A DNA stretch of 64,000 bases, from assembly GCF_033118175.1 (NCBI RefSeq), contig NC_083714.1:9176001-9240000 (forward strand), given 5' to 3'. The first letter of the stretch is position 1; each line of letters begins with the position of its first letter. Below the pieces are notes generated by a model. It was not told the origin of the DNA. It searched no databases and saw only the letters and a program-made list of their open reading frames with translations. This DNA comes from Dama dama (Eukaryota > Chordata > Mammalia > Artiodactyla > Cervidae). Below are positions 35,812 to 47,837 of this stretch, one piece after another. Both the position numbers and the translations under genes were made by a program.

Positions 35812-36430
35812 ACCGCTCCAAGTGGAGCAAGGGCAAGTGTATTTAGTGCATTCTCACAGCCTGAAGACAGGGATTTCAGACTGCCAACTGTAAAATTCAC
35901 GAGAGCTACCTGAACACTGAGAAGAGGAGGTGGGATGGCAGTTTTCTGGTAGGTGGTCCAGAATTACATGGTCATCAAGGTGCATTAAGACCACCTTATA
36001 GGTGGAAAGTGGAATGATCCTCATTTCCAGACACTGAAATACAGCCTAAGTATCAAGGAAGGATTTAAAGCAAGATATTAGAGACTAGATAATGGGGAAA
36101 GGTGAGAGAGAACAGCCTGAATACTGTGCCTGTGCTACTAGGCCTTTAAGAGACACACTACCACTGCAATGTGACAGGTCACTGTTGAGTTAAAGAGATG
36201 AAAATTGCAGGTGAGTTTAGCGTGCTCGTAAGGGACACTTAAAATGCCTCTTTTATCCCAGCAAACCATCTGAATTTCTCCCCATCCTCCCCGAGAGGTG
36301 TCAGGATGGGCCTTTGTGATGTCAAGGCTCACCCAGTGTCACCATTGGCTGGGGGAGTCACTTGCTAACCTCATAATGTATAAGGGTGTGGCCCCCTGGG
36401 GAGGGATATATATAGGGGTGCTCAGGGGTG
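35812..36430 (+). promoter_or_regulatory. Promoter module 4: complete upstream part, no coding sequence
   Basis: Begins with GCTCCAAGTGGAGC and matches module 1 along its length. ATTGG is kept at about 36,342-36,346, the CRE-like site is changed (TAACCTCA), and TATATATA is kept near 36,406. It ends at 'gctcaggggtg' near 36,430, where SSPO intron sequence begins. Any transcript from here would run antisense into the SSPO piece. Confidence 0.7.
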
Positions 36431-36469
36431 CCCTCAAATTCCCCCACCCCAAATCTCCCACCCCCTCAC

Positions 36470-39400
36470 CAGTTGTGACAGTCTGTATTGAGGCTCTGAC
36501 CCAAGCCCAACTCACAGCCAGGCCCAAGAGGCTGACCCTCCTTTCCCAGGACAGACAGGTGAGCCCCTGGCTCAGCGCCTGCAGCTTCCAGCTCCTGCAG
36601 CGTGAGGCGGTGGGCACACAGGGGCATTCCTGGGGTGGGGGTGAAAGTGCAGAGACACGGGCTGGAGCCACCTGCCAGGGGCCAGTCTCTGCCCGCCGTC
36701 GCCTGTGGACATCCTTGGAAGCCGGGCGGGGAGAAGGAAATGGGTGGGAAGGAGACTCCATACAGCTCTGGGCCCTGAGACTGAACTTCCAGTAGCAAGT
36801 TGGACTGTGTACCTGCGTCAGGGGGCTGACCATGAGCAATGTAAGGCTATGGCTTGACTGGAGCTGGCCAGGCTCTTTCCTGATCAGATCATTGAGCCAG
36901 GACACAGCAGGGTCAACAGAGGCCATTCAAGGATGGGACCCACGGGAGGGGAGCGAGGGAGGTGTAAAGGGCCTGAACCAGGAATGGGGACACCTGCATT
37001 TGAGTCTACCTCTGCTGGGAACTGTCCCCTGACTCCCTTCCCCTGCCCAGGGGCTCAGGGCCACCAGCTCTAAGTGAGGACACTTAGAGGCCATCCAGAG
37101 GCCACGGGGTCTGTAGAGGTGAGAGCTGACCGATGAGAGGAGGGCCCTGGGCTCCCGGCAGGGGGAGTCCTAACCAGGACACAGGCCGAGCGGTGCAGGA
37201 AGGTGCCCTCGGGGCAGTGACAGCCCTCCTCGCAGCTGGCAGAGAAGCAGCCCACCTTCCTGGTGAAGTGGGCGTAGAAGGGGCACCCCTCACCAGCCTG
37301 GCACTTGTGGTACAGACCCCCGGCCGGGCAGCCTGCCTCTGAAGAGGACCCCTGAATTAGTGCCGGGGCCACACTGCCCTTGTGGCCTGCTGTGCCCACC
37401 TCCACTCACCCCAGTGCTCATCCCCTCCAGTGGCCCCCAGAGTCATGCGGGCCACACCCTCCCTGGGCCGGGCCCTAGGTCACGCCCGCTCCTACAGTCT
37501 CCTGTGCCCCCCAAATCCGCCTGCTTCATCCTCCGTTTGCCCACCACTGGACTGTGTGAGGGGGGCATGTGGCGGATGGGATGGGAGCGGTCAAAAGGCA
37601 ACCTGCGAGTCAGGGTCAAAGGCCAGGATGGGGATCGGGAGTGAAGTTGGAGTGCCCGGACAGAGCCTGGGCCGGGGTTCACCTCTGCAGACCTGGGTGC
37701 AACAGGTGCGGTTCTGGCGGGCAGGCCCCGGGCAGCTGTTCCCCTCCGCCACAGGAGACGCTGTAGTCCTCCCAGGGGCCCCAGGAACCCCACACCCCCG
37801 GCCCGGGGCAGGCAGGCACCGACTGGTATTGCAGGATGCCCGCCACGCAGGTGCTGGGGACAAGGGCGGGGCTTCAGAAGACAGGGCCCTGCCTGCTTCC
37901 CTGGGGGCCTTCCTGCCCGGCTGCCAGCCCACGCCTCCTGGGCACTCTTGGGTCACCAGTTGTCACACGGCCCTGTCACCACCTCCCTGGGCTCCAGGCC
38001 CTCCCAGGAGCTGAGCCCAAACCCTGCAGAGTGGCTCTGGTTCTCAGGGATGCTGAAGGGACAGGAGGGGGTCAGGCACTTCAGACGGCTCAGCCAATTA
38101 CCAACCCTGCTCAGGGCTCGACCCCACTGTCTCCATCCACGGGAACCAGGGTCCTGGTGGGTGGAGGACACAGAAGCCCCAACGGGCACCAGCCCCAGGA
38201 CACAGGAGTTGCCCATTCCCATCCCGCACTCCCAGGCTGGCCCCTGTGGGCAGAGTGGAAGGGGCCAGGCGGGAGGGCACTGCTGTGTTTGGGGGGCGGG
38301 TTGGGGGAGACATTGACCCATGGCTCCAGGCTGGTACTGGCAGCAGCACTGGGCAGGGGGAACACAAAGGCCATCCTGGGACAGCTGGCCCGGGGGTCAC
38401 CCACAGCTGGGCTGCTGGCAGCCCATCGAGTCTGGCTGACACATGACCCCAGGGGGATAGGTCCTCGCAGGAGTGGTGGCAGAGCTGCCCATAGGGGAGA
38501 AGACCCTGGCTACCTGCACAGTCTGCAGCAGGAGGGAAGCAGAGTGGGTAGGTTTGGGAGGTGGTCCATCCTGGGGCAGGGGTTCCCAAGAGTTGAGTGA
38601 CCAGCCCTGCCGCCATGCCCATCACCTGTTAGGACCTTCACTTGCCCAGTTCCATGGGGTGAGTGCCCTAAGGGCTCTCCCTCAAAGGAAGTGGCATGCA
38701 TGTGTGTATGCAAAGGAGAAGGTCAGATGCAGAGGGTCAAAACTCCTAGCCTTACAAGCCACCACCACCACCCACCATCTCCACAGAAGTCCTCACACAT
38801 GCACTGAGTAGAATTGCCCTGGCAGGGGGAACTCTGCCTGTGGCCCCCAGGGCAGGGCTGGCCTCCCTCAGAGGTGGGGGCCCAGCTACATGTAGGGGGG
38901 CCATCCCTACATGTAGGGATGGGACTGCCCCAGGCACATGTCACAGGGAGACCATGGTCCCCATGGGCTCCAGGATCCATCCACTGTGGTAGAATACAAA
39001 AGCACCTCTTTGCCTTGGGAGGCCTGAGAGGTCCCAGCCCACTGGGATTGGAGCCACACAGTGGGGCATCTCACCAGGGCACTTGGGGGGCTGGCACAGG
39101 CCTCCCTCTGATGCTGGGCCCCTGCCTCCCCCGCCTCCCCGGGGCTCGGGGACCCACCATGCTATGGCGCCAGACAGCTGCAGGCCCTGGAGCAGGTCCT
39201 CGTCTGGGCCCAGCAGGGCTGGGAGCATGCTGTCCACTCCAACCATGGGCACCAGGCGCCAGGCACTGTGGGGGTGAGTGGTGAGCCCTGGGGTGCAGCC
39301 ATCCCATCCCCGGTCCCAGCCTTCCCTGCACCCCCAGACTGCTTCTCCTCACCTTGTTCTGAGCGGGGTACATACCTGGGCAAGGCAGGTCTGTGCAGGT

Positions 39401-41922
39401 GAGCTGACCCTTGGAGCAGATGCTGGGTGGGGCAAGCAGGCACATAGAGAGGGCAGCTCACTCACGCTGTGCCCTCCACATATGCCCCTCCCCATCTGCC
39501 TCCCCTTCCCCTCTCCTGCACCTCCACTGTCCTCTGAGGTCTCAGTCCCCCTCCCCACTCTCCAGCACCTCCAGACCCTGCTCCCTGACACACCAAATGC
39601 ACTCTCAGGCATCTTAAAGACTCGGTCCTATGGGGAAGTGACCACAGGTCGTCTGCAGCTGAAGGAGGCCAGACAGCAGGAGGAAGCACCACATCGCCAC
39701 CCCCTGCCCTCTCAAAGCACACGTCCAGCTCTCTGAAGTCTCCCAGACCCCCAAAGCTGGCTGCCTCAGTTTCCCCACATTCAGACCAGGGGTTTGGGTA
39801 CCTGCCTCATCTTCTCAGGACTTATGGGAGCCTAGCGTGCAACAGCTGAGACTGGGAGAGCTTGGGTGTGTGAGACACGGAGTGGACTAGCCCTGCCCTC
39901 ACCCGTGGCATCCTGCCTGCACGCCACACTCCCGGCCCTCACCAGTCGTTGCAGCTGTCGGGCCTGGCCAGCTGGGCCCCCGGACGGTGCTGCTCCCCGG
40001 TCAGCAGGTCCAGGCAGCTGCAGTGATCTGACTGCACGCAGACAGTGCCCTCGGCACTCAGCACCTGGCCTGGGGGGCAGTAATAGCCGGGCTGGCAGAA
40101 CCAGACGCAGTGCTGGGGGACAAGGAAGGGAGGGCCTGGGTCAGTGGAAAGCGAGGGGCCCAAGGGGACTGCTGCAGGATGAAGTGGGTGCCTGGGAGCC
40201 AAGATGAAGTGAAGAAGGAGGCTGTGGGGGCCAGAGCGGGGGAAGTCCGATGCTCCAGTTCATAGCTGTCTTTTCTAAACAGTTTATGTCGAGTCTCCAC
40301 TGGAGTTTCCCAGATCTCCTAGGATGGAGGGAGCCAGGGACCAGATAGCTGGCGGGAGCAGTGGGCGTTTGGGAAGGTGCAGGGGCTCCCTGGGAGAGGC
40401 CGGGACCAGACACCGTGTCCTGGTCCTCCCGCCTCCGTGTGGAGCCTCCCATCCTCCTTGGACAGGCCCGAGTAGGGCTTCTCAAAGCGCCGTCCCTTTG
40501 CCCTAGCTGTTTGCTCCAGCATCTTATGACACGGGACCACTTCCTCGTCACTGCGCAGGCGCCACTTGACCGTGACCCCTCGCCAGAGGCCGGCCTGGAT
40601 TCCTCTCCATGGTCCTGGACTGGCCCCCGCCCCGGAACAGATGTGCGCCCTCGTGCGCGCACAGGGTCAAGGTCTGCACACCAACGTGCCCCACGCAGAG
40701 TGTTTCGGATGATCCACCAAGAGGACTGCCCTTTTCCTGTATGTTCCTGCTGTTTCTATCATAAAACATGTCAACCGAGAAACATATATGCGGTAAGGAG
40801 GACAAGGGTAGCTGGATGAGGCTCACTCCCGCTGCTCTCTAGAACCAGGAGCCAGGCCGGCTGGGTGCTGACCCCTATCCTTCCTCCAACTGTGGACAGC
40901 CTCAGGTCAGAGGGGCCACACCCTGCCATCTGGAAACGTGACTGTCAGGAGCCCAGACTAACCACCAGGTCATCGCAGGATCGAGGGCAAGGAGGACCAC
41001 AGGCGCTGTACTTGGCCCCTTCAATGGCGGTGCAGTTGGTCACTGCGGGGAAGGGCACTGGGTGGGTAGACAGCTGTGCGGGTCACTCCCCCGACCCCCC
41101 ACCTCCCCGCTGGCCTCCCCAGAATGCCCCCCGAAGTTTTCCCACCTCTCTTCCTTGACCCCCACCACCATCCCCGGCAGGTACCTTGGCACAGTAGAGC
41201 CTGGCAGGCTGCCCCCTGCATCCGAGGCCCTTCATAGTAATCCCCCAGTCCCTGGGGTAGGGGCTGGTCACAGTCTCGGGTCTGGCTCCAGAGAATGCCT
41301 CCCCCCACAGCTCCGGCTACAGCTGGACCAGGGTCCCCAAGGGCCCCAGCCTCCAGCTCCTGGGGAATAGAAGAGGAAGCAGTGGCGAGGGGTTGGGCTT
41401 GGCTGGGGCAAGGCAGTGGGCATGTCAGGGCTCCATGGGACTCACGGTCACAATCCAGCAGGAGGCAGGGCTCCTCCTCTGCCTCGGGACCTGGGCAAAG
41501 AGGGGGTGCCGAGGCCAGCATGGGCAGCAGGGCCATGCTGGACAGTGGCCTGCCAGGGGATCCCATGCAGAAGCTGTGTCTGTGGCGCTGGGCTGGGTCA
41601 CAAGAGGCAGAGCCCCCCCTCCGTGGGGTCCAGGGTGACCGTGTGGGCTGACCTGCAGTGTGCAGCAGGGAGAGGCAGAGAGGACAGCGGAGGCTGAAGG
41701 GGCCCAGAGGGTGCGGGGTGGGCATAGTGCGGTGCAGAGGACAGGCTGACCTTCCCTGCTCCCGCCCCTCCAGAGGGCTTTCATCCCCAGTGCTACCCCC
41801 CACCCCTGCACAGATGCACTCTGGCAGGGAGGGGGCGGGTGGTGAAGTCAGGAGACGCTCCCTTCTCACCCTACTCACAGGTCCAGGAGGTGCAGTTAGT
41901 GATGAGCCCAGAGACACAAAAG
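36470..41922 (-). pseudogene. SSPO: SCO-spondin (SSPO) fragment, 13 exons with introns, broken
   Basis: SSPO is a giant secreted glycoprotein built of TSP1, TIL and related repeats. Thirteen exons with mostly good splice sites, in order: 41,922-41,879; 41,490-41,446; 41,360-41,185 (TSP1: GWGPWGPWSSCSRSCGG); 41,042-40,966 (TIL: SACGPPCPRSCDDL); 40,112-39,943 (CVWFCQPGYYCPPGQVL); 39,422-39,376; 39,265-39,075 (TSP1: AWCPWLEWTACSQPC); 38,983-38,799 (TSP1: SWSPWGPWSPC); 38,522-38,318; 38,052-37,957; 37,853-37,683 (TSP1: VWGSWGPWEDYSVSCGGG); 37,336-37,175 (CEEGCHCPEGTFLHRSACV); 36,594-36,470. Lesions: an extra base in the C6 run at 41,301-41,306; TAG at 39,162-39,164; a duplicated CTACATGTAG with stops near 38,890-38,912; a frameshift and TGA near 38,410-38,450; a deletion near 37,715-37,735. 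Exon edges are by eye. It is a DNA-level transposed piece, truncated at both ends. Confidence 0.85.
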
Positions 41923-41959
41923 CTGGTGGAGAAGGAGCAGATGGTGTGGGTGCTCTTAG

Positions 41960-42090
41960 GCTGAATGTGACCCCACAAATTCATGTGTTGGAGCCCTAAC
42001 GTGTGAGCATGACTGCAGAATTGTGACCGTGTTTGGATGGGGGGGGATCTTTGCAGAGGTGATCAAGTTAAAATGGGGCCATTAGGGTCA
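41960..42090 (+). mobile_element. Old mammalian interspersed repeat, family not named
   Basis: The text 'acaaattcatgtgttggagc' to 'gatcaagttaaaatggggcc' is typical of an old MER-type repeat common in mammals. I do not assign the family. Confidence 0.5.
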
Positions 42091-43239
42091 GGAAGCAACA
42101 CCCCCCCACTTAAAAATTTTAAGAGTCAACAGAGGGATTAACAGATTTTTATTGCAGGGCATGCAAGGGATTGGGTGATGTACAACTTTAAAAAGGGTAA
42201 CTTGCCCAAAGCTTTCAGCAAAGCCCACTTACAGGAAAGGTGAGGGAAGGGTGTGTGATTAGCTGTTGCAAACTTCTTCCTGTAGATCCTCTGTTCTTGA
42301 GGTAAGGTCAGGGTCAGGTAATGGTGTTCCTGTAAACCTCCATGGAAACAAATATTATTCCCTATCCTGAAAGGAAAGGCCCCAAGTTTGACTTTCACCT
42401 TCCGAGGTCCTGGTTAGGAGGATGGTGTCCCTGTGCAGGCTGGCCATGCTGTCTGGGTGCATTCATACAGCACCCATTCTTGGTCCTCCCACCAGTGCCC
42501 AGTCACAGCTGAGGAGGCAACTCTCAGTTCTCTGTGCCCTCCTCTTACCGAGATCCCCATACCATACCCAGCCATCTTCAATGAGGGAGACAGGTGCCCA
42601 GTATGCAGCTGGCCTTCAGTCTCCTCAGTTTAGCCAAATGGGGCCCTGGGTCCCACAGACAGTGACCCACACAAATTGCCACAACCATTAGGTCATGAAC
42701 GTGGGGATGGGACACATTGGTTATCGCTTTGAAACCTGTCATGTCAGTGAGTGGCTTACGCAAGGACTCTAAGCCTCTGCAAGACACAGCCTGTCCTGAA
42801 ACTCTGCTGTTCACTACCAAGTCCAAGGCCAGAGACCTTCACTACACTCTGCTGAGAGGCTGACTGTTGGTGGAGTTGGACTTCAAACTTCACTTGTCTT
42901 CTTGTCATAAGGGCCGCCATTCCATGTCCATCCCGCTTCTATTACAGTCTTCCGTGATGAGATTATTTAACCTATGACTAAAAGTTGGTAACCTGGACCA
43001 TCATGGTCTATTTCCACTAGCTCATAAACCATATTCCACTCTGTTTCTATAACTCAGGTATTTTAACACTGTCATGTGATTATAAAATTTTTGTCTTCTG
43101 CTAACTGAAGTATTTTACCTAGCATAATGTCCTCAAGGACATATGTATTGCAAACAGGGGAACTATTTATTTATTCATTGTTATTGTTATTCATTCATAT
43201 TATTCATTCATTCAAGTGCAGTTGACTTGTCATATTTTT
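42091..43239. other. No gene recognised
   Basis: A possible degenerate LTR or other repeat lies at 42,100-42,390 (start 'ttttaagagtcaacagaggg'). The rest is unassigned, with no splice or domain evidence. Confidence 0.4.
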
Positions 43240-43610
43240 AAACATTTTTTTATTGAACTATAGTCACTTTACAATTTTGTTTGCTGTAAGTCAGTCAAAC
43301 TGAATCAACTTCATCTGTACATATATCACTTCATTTTTGGATTTCTTTCCCATTTAGGTCACCACAGATCACTGAGTAGAGTCCCTTGTTCTTTCATGTT
43401 TTCTTTCAAAATGTATTTATTCTTCATTTTAACCTGAGGATAAATGCTACACAATATTGTGATGATTTCTGCCATATATGAACATTAGTGAGTCATAGGT
43501 ATCAATGTGTTCCGTCCATCGTCAAGCCCCACCCACATCCCTCCCTACCCTATTCTTCTGGGTTGTTCCAGAGCACTCGCTTTGGATGCCTTGCTTCATG
43601 CATATAAAAA
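43240..43610 (-). mobile_element. L1 3' UTR pieces, antisense
   Basis: Two adjacent antisense L1 3' UTR segments: TTTTTATTGAACTATAGTCA, then GATAAATGCTACACAATATT to CCCACATCCCTCCC. Confidence 0.7.
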
Positions 43611-44260
43611 CCTGAATGATGATTTTCCTGCATGAAATATGTAATATTCTACATTTCACTTAAGAAAATATGGGTGCAGCTTTTTCTATATGAAATAAGA
43701 AATCTGTGTTTCATATCTACTTGTACATTTCTTTCATCATATATTGAATCTTGTATGTTTCACATATGGATATATGCACACACTTTTTCCTTCCTGAATA
43801 TGGAATTCTAGATGTTTCACATATGAAAGTTGAGCCTACATTTTCCTGGTTGAATTGTGAAATTGTATACATCCTATATGAACATCTCAATTAAGTTTTA
43901 CCTACATGAAGAATGCAATTAAGATATGGGGAAGCAATATGGATTTGGAATTAGTCTATTTCAAAAATGAAATTCTGGCCACCACTGTTTCTTCATGAAA
44001 TATGGAATTCTCTGTATTTCTCATTTATATCAAGACAATGATTTTCCCCCATGAAATATGGAATTCTTTGTATTTCTCATATATACCTAGACAGTGATTT
44101 TCCCCTATGAATTTCTCTATATGTCTTATATCAACATCTAGGCACTAATCCTCCTTCATGGAAGTTGGAATTCTCTATATTTCACATCTGAAGATCAGAA
44201 TGGATATTTTCCTATTTTCCTAAGAAATAAGGAAATTTCTGTATTTATGTGAGCCACTGG
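43611..44260 (+). repeat. Degenerate ~60-bp tandem array upstream of TSPY copy B
   Basis: About ten imperfect units of 'gaaatatggaattctctgta' plus 'tttcacatatgaaaat'. It matches the array at 50,256-51,530. Unit length varies by a few bases, and spacing was judged by eye. Confidence 0.7.
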
Positions 44261-45015
44261 TACTTCAGCTACTGAAACACCTGTGTTCCCTGTTTCCATT
44301 TGTGTCCCTATGCCTGGAGATGACAGATGTTGGGCCAGGTGTTCAAGAATGGTTTGGTTAGGAGGTGCCATGTGGGGGCCAGGCAAGGAGCCAAGAGAAG
44401 TGGTGTACTCCTTCCCCAGAGATTGGCTGCATTCCTGACACAGCTCTAGTCTAATGCACAAGTTTTGGGATGGACTCTGCAGCAGCTGATCTCCCCACCC
44501 CCACGTCCTTCCAGGGTTTGCAGTTTGGATCCAAGGTGAGCACCTCTGTCCCTGAGGTACCCAGGAATGCTGTCTCACCTGGGTGGACTCCTGAGCACAC
44601 ACAGTTGCCCGCTGCCCCAGAGGCAATTTCAGGCTTGAGGAGGGTTGAAGCATCAGGTTCAGGTTCCTTAATTTGGCTGTTACTGGCCCTGCTGTCCCAC
44701 TGGCTCGTCAGGCTCGTCTGCTCTGTTGGCCATGCAAATGGCTTCTGAAGACTCAGCCACAACTTTGTCTTGAGCCGAGTTTGGCAGCTGGGTCACCGCT
44801 GCCAGAGTGCCCATTATTGCAATGGGCGTGTTCCTGTGAGGAAAGGCCTTTAGGATCCATTTGATTGGTCCTTGATAGGGTCTGGAGGGCAGGGTATAGA
44901 AGTCAGTCCCCTCTCACCAACATATTATGCATGTGTGATGTCACAAGCTCTGGGAACAAGCATGCCTCACATTCCCTGTTCAGAGGCTGTAGGCAAGAAA
45001 CCAATTCGAGGGGAG
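44261..45015 (+). promoter_or_regulatory. TSPY copy B upstream/promoter region
   Basis: Aligns with 51,540-51,590 and then, after a jump that drops about 1.4 kb, with 53,000-53,740 of copy C. It keeps ATTGG at 44,864-44,868, TATAGA at about 44,895, and a CRE-like TGATGTCA at 44,936-44,943 (one base from the TGACGTCA consensus). A BovB tail inserted at 45,016 separates it from exon 1. Confidence 0.55.
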
Positions 45016-45023
45016 TGACTGAG

Positions 45024-45453
45024 TCTGGATGTGTATGGATGGGAGAATTGGACTATAAAGAAAGCTGAGCACCGAAGAGTTGATGCTTCTGAGCTGTGGT
45101 GTTGGAGAAGACACTTGAGAGTCCCTTGGACTGCAAAGCAATCCAATAAGTCCACCCTAAGGGAGATCAGTCCTGGGTGTTCACTGGTAGGACTGATTTT
45201 GAAGCTGCAACTCCAATACTTTGGCCACCTGATGTGAAGAGCTGACTCATTCTAAAAGAACCTGATGCTTGGAAAGATTGAGGGCAGGAGAAGGGGACGA
45301 CAGAGGAGGAGATAGTTGGATGGCATCACCGACTCAATGGACATGGGTTTGGGTGGACTAACGGAGTTGGTGATGGACAGGGAGGCCTGGCATACTGTGG
45401 TTCATGGGGTCGCAAAGAGTTGGACACAACTGAGCGACTGAACTGAACTGAAC
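45024..45453 (+). mobile_element. BovB 3'-end fragment in the TSPY copy B 5' flank
   Basis: Sense BovB 3' end from MYGWENWTIKKAEHRR to the CTGAACTGAACTGAACTGA tail. TGACTGAG flanks it at 45,016-45,023 and 45,454-45,461. The second copy overlaps the tail motif, so the duplication is likely but not certain. Confidence 0.85.
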
Positions 45454-45479
45454 TGACTGAGGCTGTGGGAACCTTCTGT

Positions 45480-47836
45480 GCTTTGGTGTCCAGCTCCTTT
45501 GCAGCTCTGGGCCAATGCCAGGGCCACATGGAGAGTGAGACCAGAGGAAGGCGAGAGCACCCTGGGACCAACCCGAATCTGATTAGCTGTGAGCCTGGGT
45601 CTTCAAGGCTCAGGGGCTCTGAACCCGCTGGCATGGTGCAGCCATCTGGGAATGTTCACGGAACAGGTTGTGCACCAGGTGATGAGGTCGCCCTCATCAG
45701 GAGGCAGGGAGGTGGTGGAGGAAGGTGAGGCCCTGGAGGAGGGAGAGGTGTCGGGAATTGGGCAAGAGTTCCAGTGGCTGGTGGAAGATATCATTGAGGA
45801 GGTTGAATTGGTGGTGGAAGAGAAGCAGGAGAAGGTGTCCTCGCAGGAGTTGGAGGAGAAGTCGGAGGAGCAGGGCCAGGAACATCCAATGACAGGAGCC
45901 TAGAGTGACCAGGCCCCACTGGAGGAAATGGAGGCATTGGCAGCCCTGCAGGTGGAGCTGAACTCCGCGAATAAGAAGGACCCCAAAGCCTATCTTCGGC
46001 TCCAGAGAAAGGGCCATCAAAGGAGAAAGCGTCCCTTGAATCAGAGAAGTGCCATCATCCAGGGCATCCCTGGCTTCTGGGCCAAAGCCATATCCTTACT
46101 GCTGCTTCTTAGGGGTCAGCTGCTCAGGAGAAGGAGAAGGAACAGGAACAGGAGGAAGGGTGGGGGTGGGGGCACCAGCCAGGGGAGGGGGGCCAAGGGA
46201 ATTGGGAGCTGTGGGTGTTGCAATCTCCAAAGACACAGTGCCAGCAGATCCTGGGGATCTTTATACCTGTATGTGTCTGAGCAATTGACTATGGGAGGCT
46301 CCTTTTGGCTCACATCTGAATAGAAGCCATACACTTTGGCTGAAAATGTATGCCATCAGTGACTAGAGACAGTGTGTGAGAGTAGCATTTCCAGAGAGTT
46401 ATTATTGAAATTGTGGGTTATCCGGGAAAGCAGCAGAGACACTGGCAGTCCCACAACCCATCCCAGTCAGTCTGAGCCCTTGTGGTTGTGCCTACCCATG
46501 CACTGTAATACCCGGAGGTTGTCCACATGCAACGTGGAGCTGGAAAGGGCTGCTGTCCTCATAGGAAATTAGTGCCAGACAACTCCAGACACATCCATGC
46601 CACCCCTTGTGGAGACAGGAAGCAGGTCAGAGACCCAGGGCTCTCTTGCTAAACACACACACACACACATACATTTTCACTTGGAAAAGGTGTGCCAATG
46701 AGACTGCAGATCCTGACGTTTTATACAATTGAAATGCCACTGCCCAGGACACACAGGCCAGGCATAGGTCAAGAGTAGTCAGAAACAGACCCTCCCTTGG
46801 TGGATGCAGAGAGGGGACCCAGAGTGCCACAGGGGACCTAGAGCCTTTAGCATTCTGATTGATTATGGGTACTGACTACTGTCATGTAGTTCCTGATCTT
46901 ATCGGTGATGCCCTTGCTGTTCTGATTAGCACAAATTGATACTTGGTCGTTCCCTGCAGCAGTCCTAATCAGAATTGTCATTAGCACCAGGGATGGACTC
47001 CTCAGAGAAAAGGGTTGTCTGCTACACAGATCTTCTCCAAAAAGCTGAATGAATTTGGGGATGAGGTTGGGATACCTAAGTGCTCATGCCACTTGTAGCT
47101 AGGAGTGTTTGTGTCCAGAAGTAAGCTCATTTTTAGAAGGCTGAGATGGAGCATAGGGCCTTTCTGTTAGAAACAGCACCTCCTTGTGGTAGCGCCTTGA
47201 TATGCACAGCCCTGGGGCTTGGGCCTTCATCCAGTCTCTGTTGGGGAATGGACTAGGTACTAGTAGAAAACTGAAGTCAGAAAATGCCGGACTACTCTTT
47301 AGGCTAGCTTTTGTCACTTAAAGCTGTCACCTCTGGCATCTAGAGGCTCCTTGACCTAAAGCAGTTTGTGAACCACCCCCAGGTGACAGTCATGATGAGT
47401 GACCAAGAAGAAGAAATGCTTAGCTACATGAAACACTTGAAGGTCAGGCTGTGGACACCATAATGTGAAAGGGAGGTGACTGCGAAGGGGAGGGAACATG
47501 ATTTATCCCTGCAAAGAGGAAAGGACAGCTCACCTGTAAAGAGATTTCATACCTTACCACCTCTCCACTTTGTCCTAGCAAGTGGAGGAACTCAGGTATC
47601 CACTGAGTGCTGCAAGATCATATTGGTTTTTTAGAACAACCCCCAATTCCAGAATGAAGTGACTGTTAAGGAGTATCTCATTAGCATCACTGGTAAGAGG
47701 CAGCTCCCTGGATTTCAGGTGTAGGGGCAGAAAGGCATGGGTTGAACATGGCAGGTGATTTAGGTCCAATACTCCTTTTCCTGCAGGATACCAAGCAACT
47801 CATTCCACTCCAATTCAGTGGTACCTGAGATTTGAA
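45480..47836 (+). pseudogene. TSPY: TSPY pseudogene, copy B, truncated in exon 4 by an LTR
   Basis: The start-codon candidate at 45,633 is out of frame with the rest. The main exon 1 frame reads VEDIIEEVELVVEEKQEKVS, has a TAG at 45,901 (copy D has TCG there), then MEALAALQVELNSANKKD and SAIIQGIPGFWAKA to 46,089. The donor after exon 1 is AT instead of GT. Exon 2 at about 47,369-47,442 is open (NHPQVTVMMSDQEEEMLSYM). Exon 3 (ending 47,692) has a TAG after CCKIILVF, then NNPQFQNEVTVKEYLISIT, with a good GTAAGA donor. Exon 4 starts at 47,788 (GYQATHSTPIQWYLRF) and is cut at about 47,836 by the LTR. The NAP domain end and exon 5 are missing. It is less decayed than copy A but dead. Confidence 0.88.
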
Positions 47837-47837
47837 A

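Noticed and set aside
36339..36926. 195-codon minus-strand open frame as a gene
   Set aside because: It overlaps the last SSPO exon and runs on into promoter module 4; no independent gene evidence.
37382..38600. Plus-strand open frames of 210 and 254 codons
   Set aside because: They are shadows antisense to SSPO exons in GC-rich DNA.
41021..41917. 298-codon open frame on the minus strand
   Set aside because: It runs through three SSPO exons and the introns between them in a GC-rich region. Its TSP1 signature is actually in another frame for part of the exon, so it is not a gene of its own.
42100..42390. Possible second LTR family
   Set aside because: Some LTR-like look (ends, T-rich), but no paired copy, polyA signal or target duplication, so it was left unassigned.
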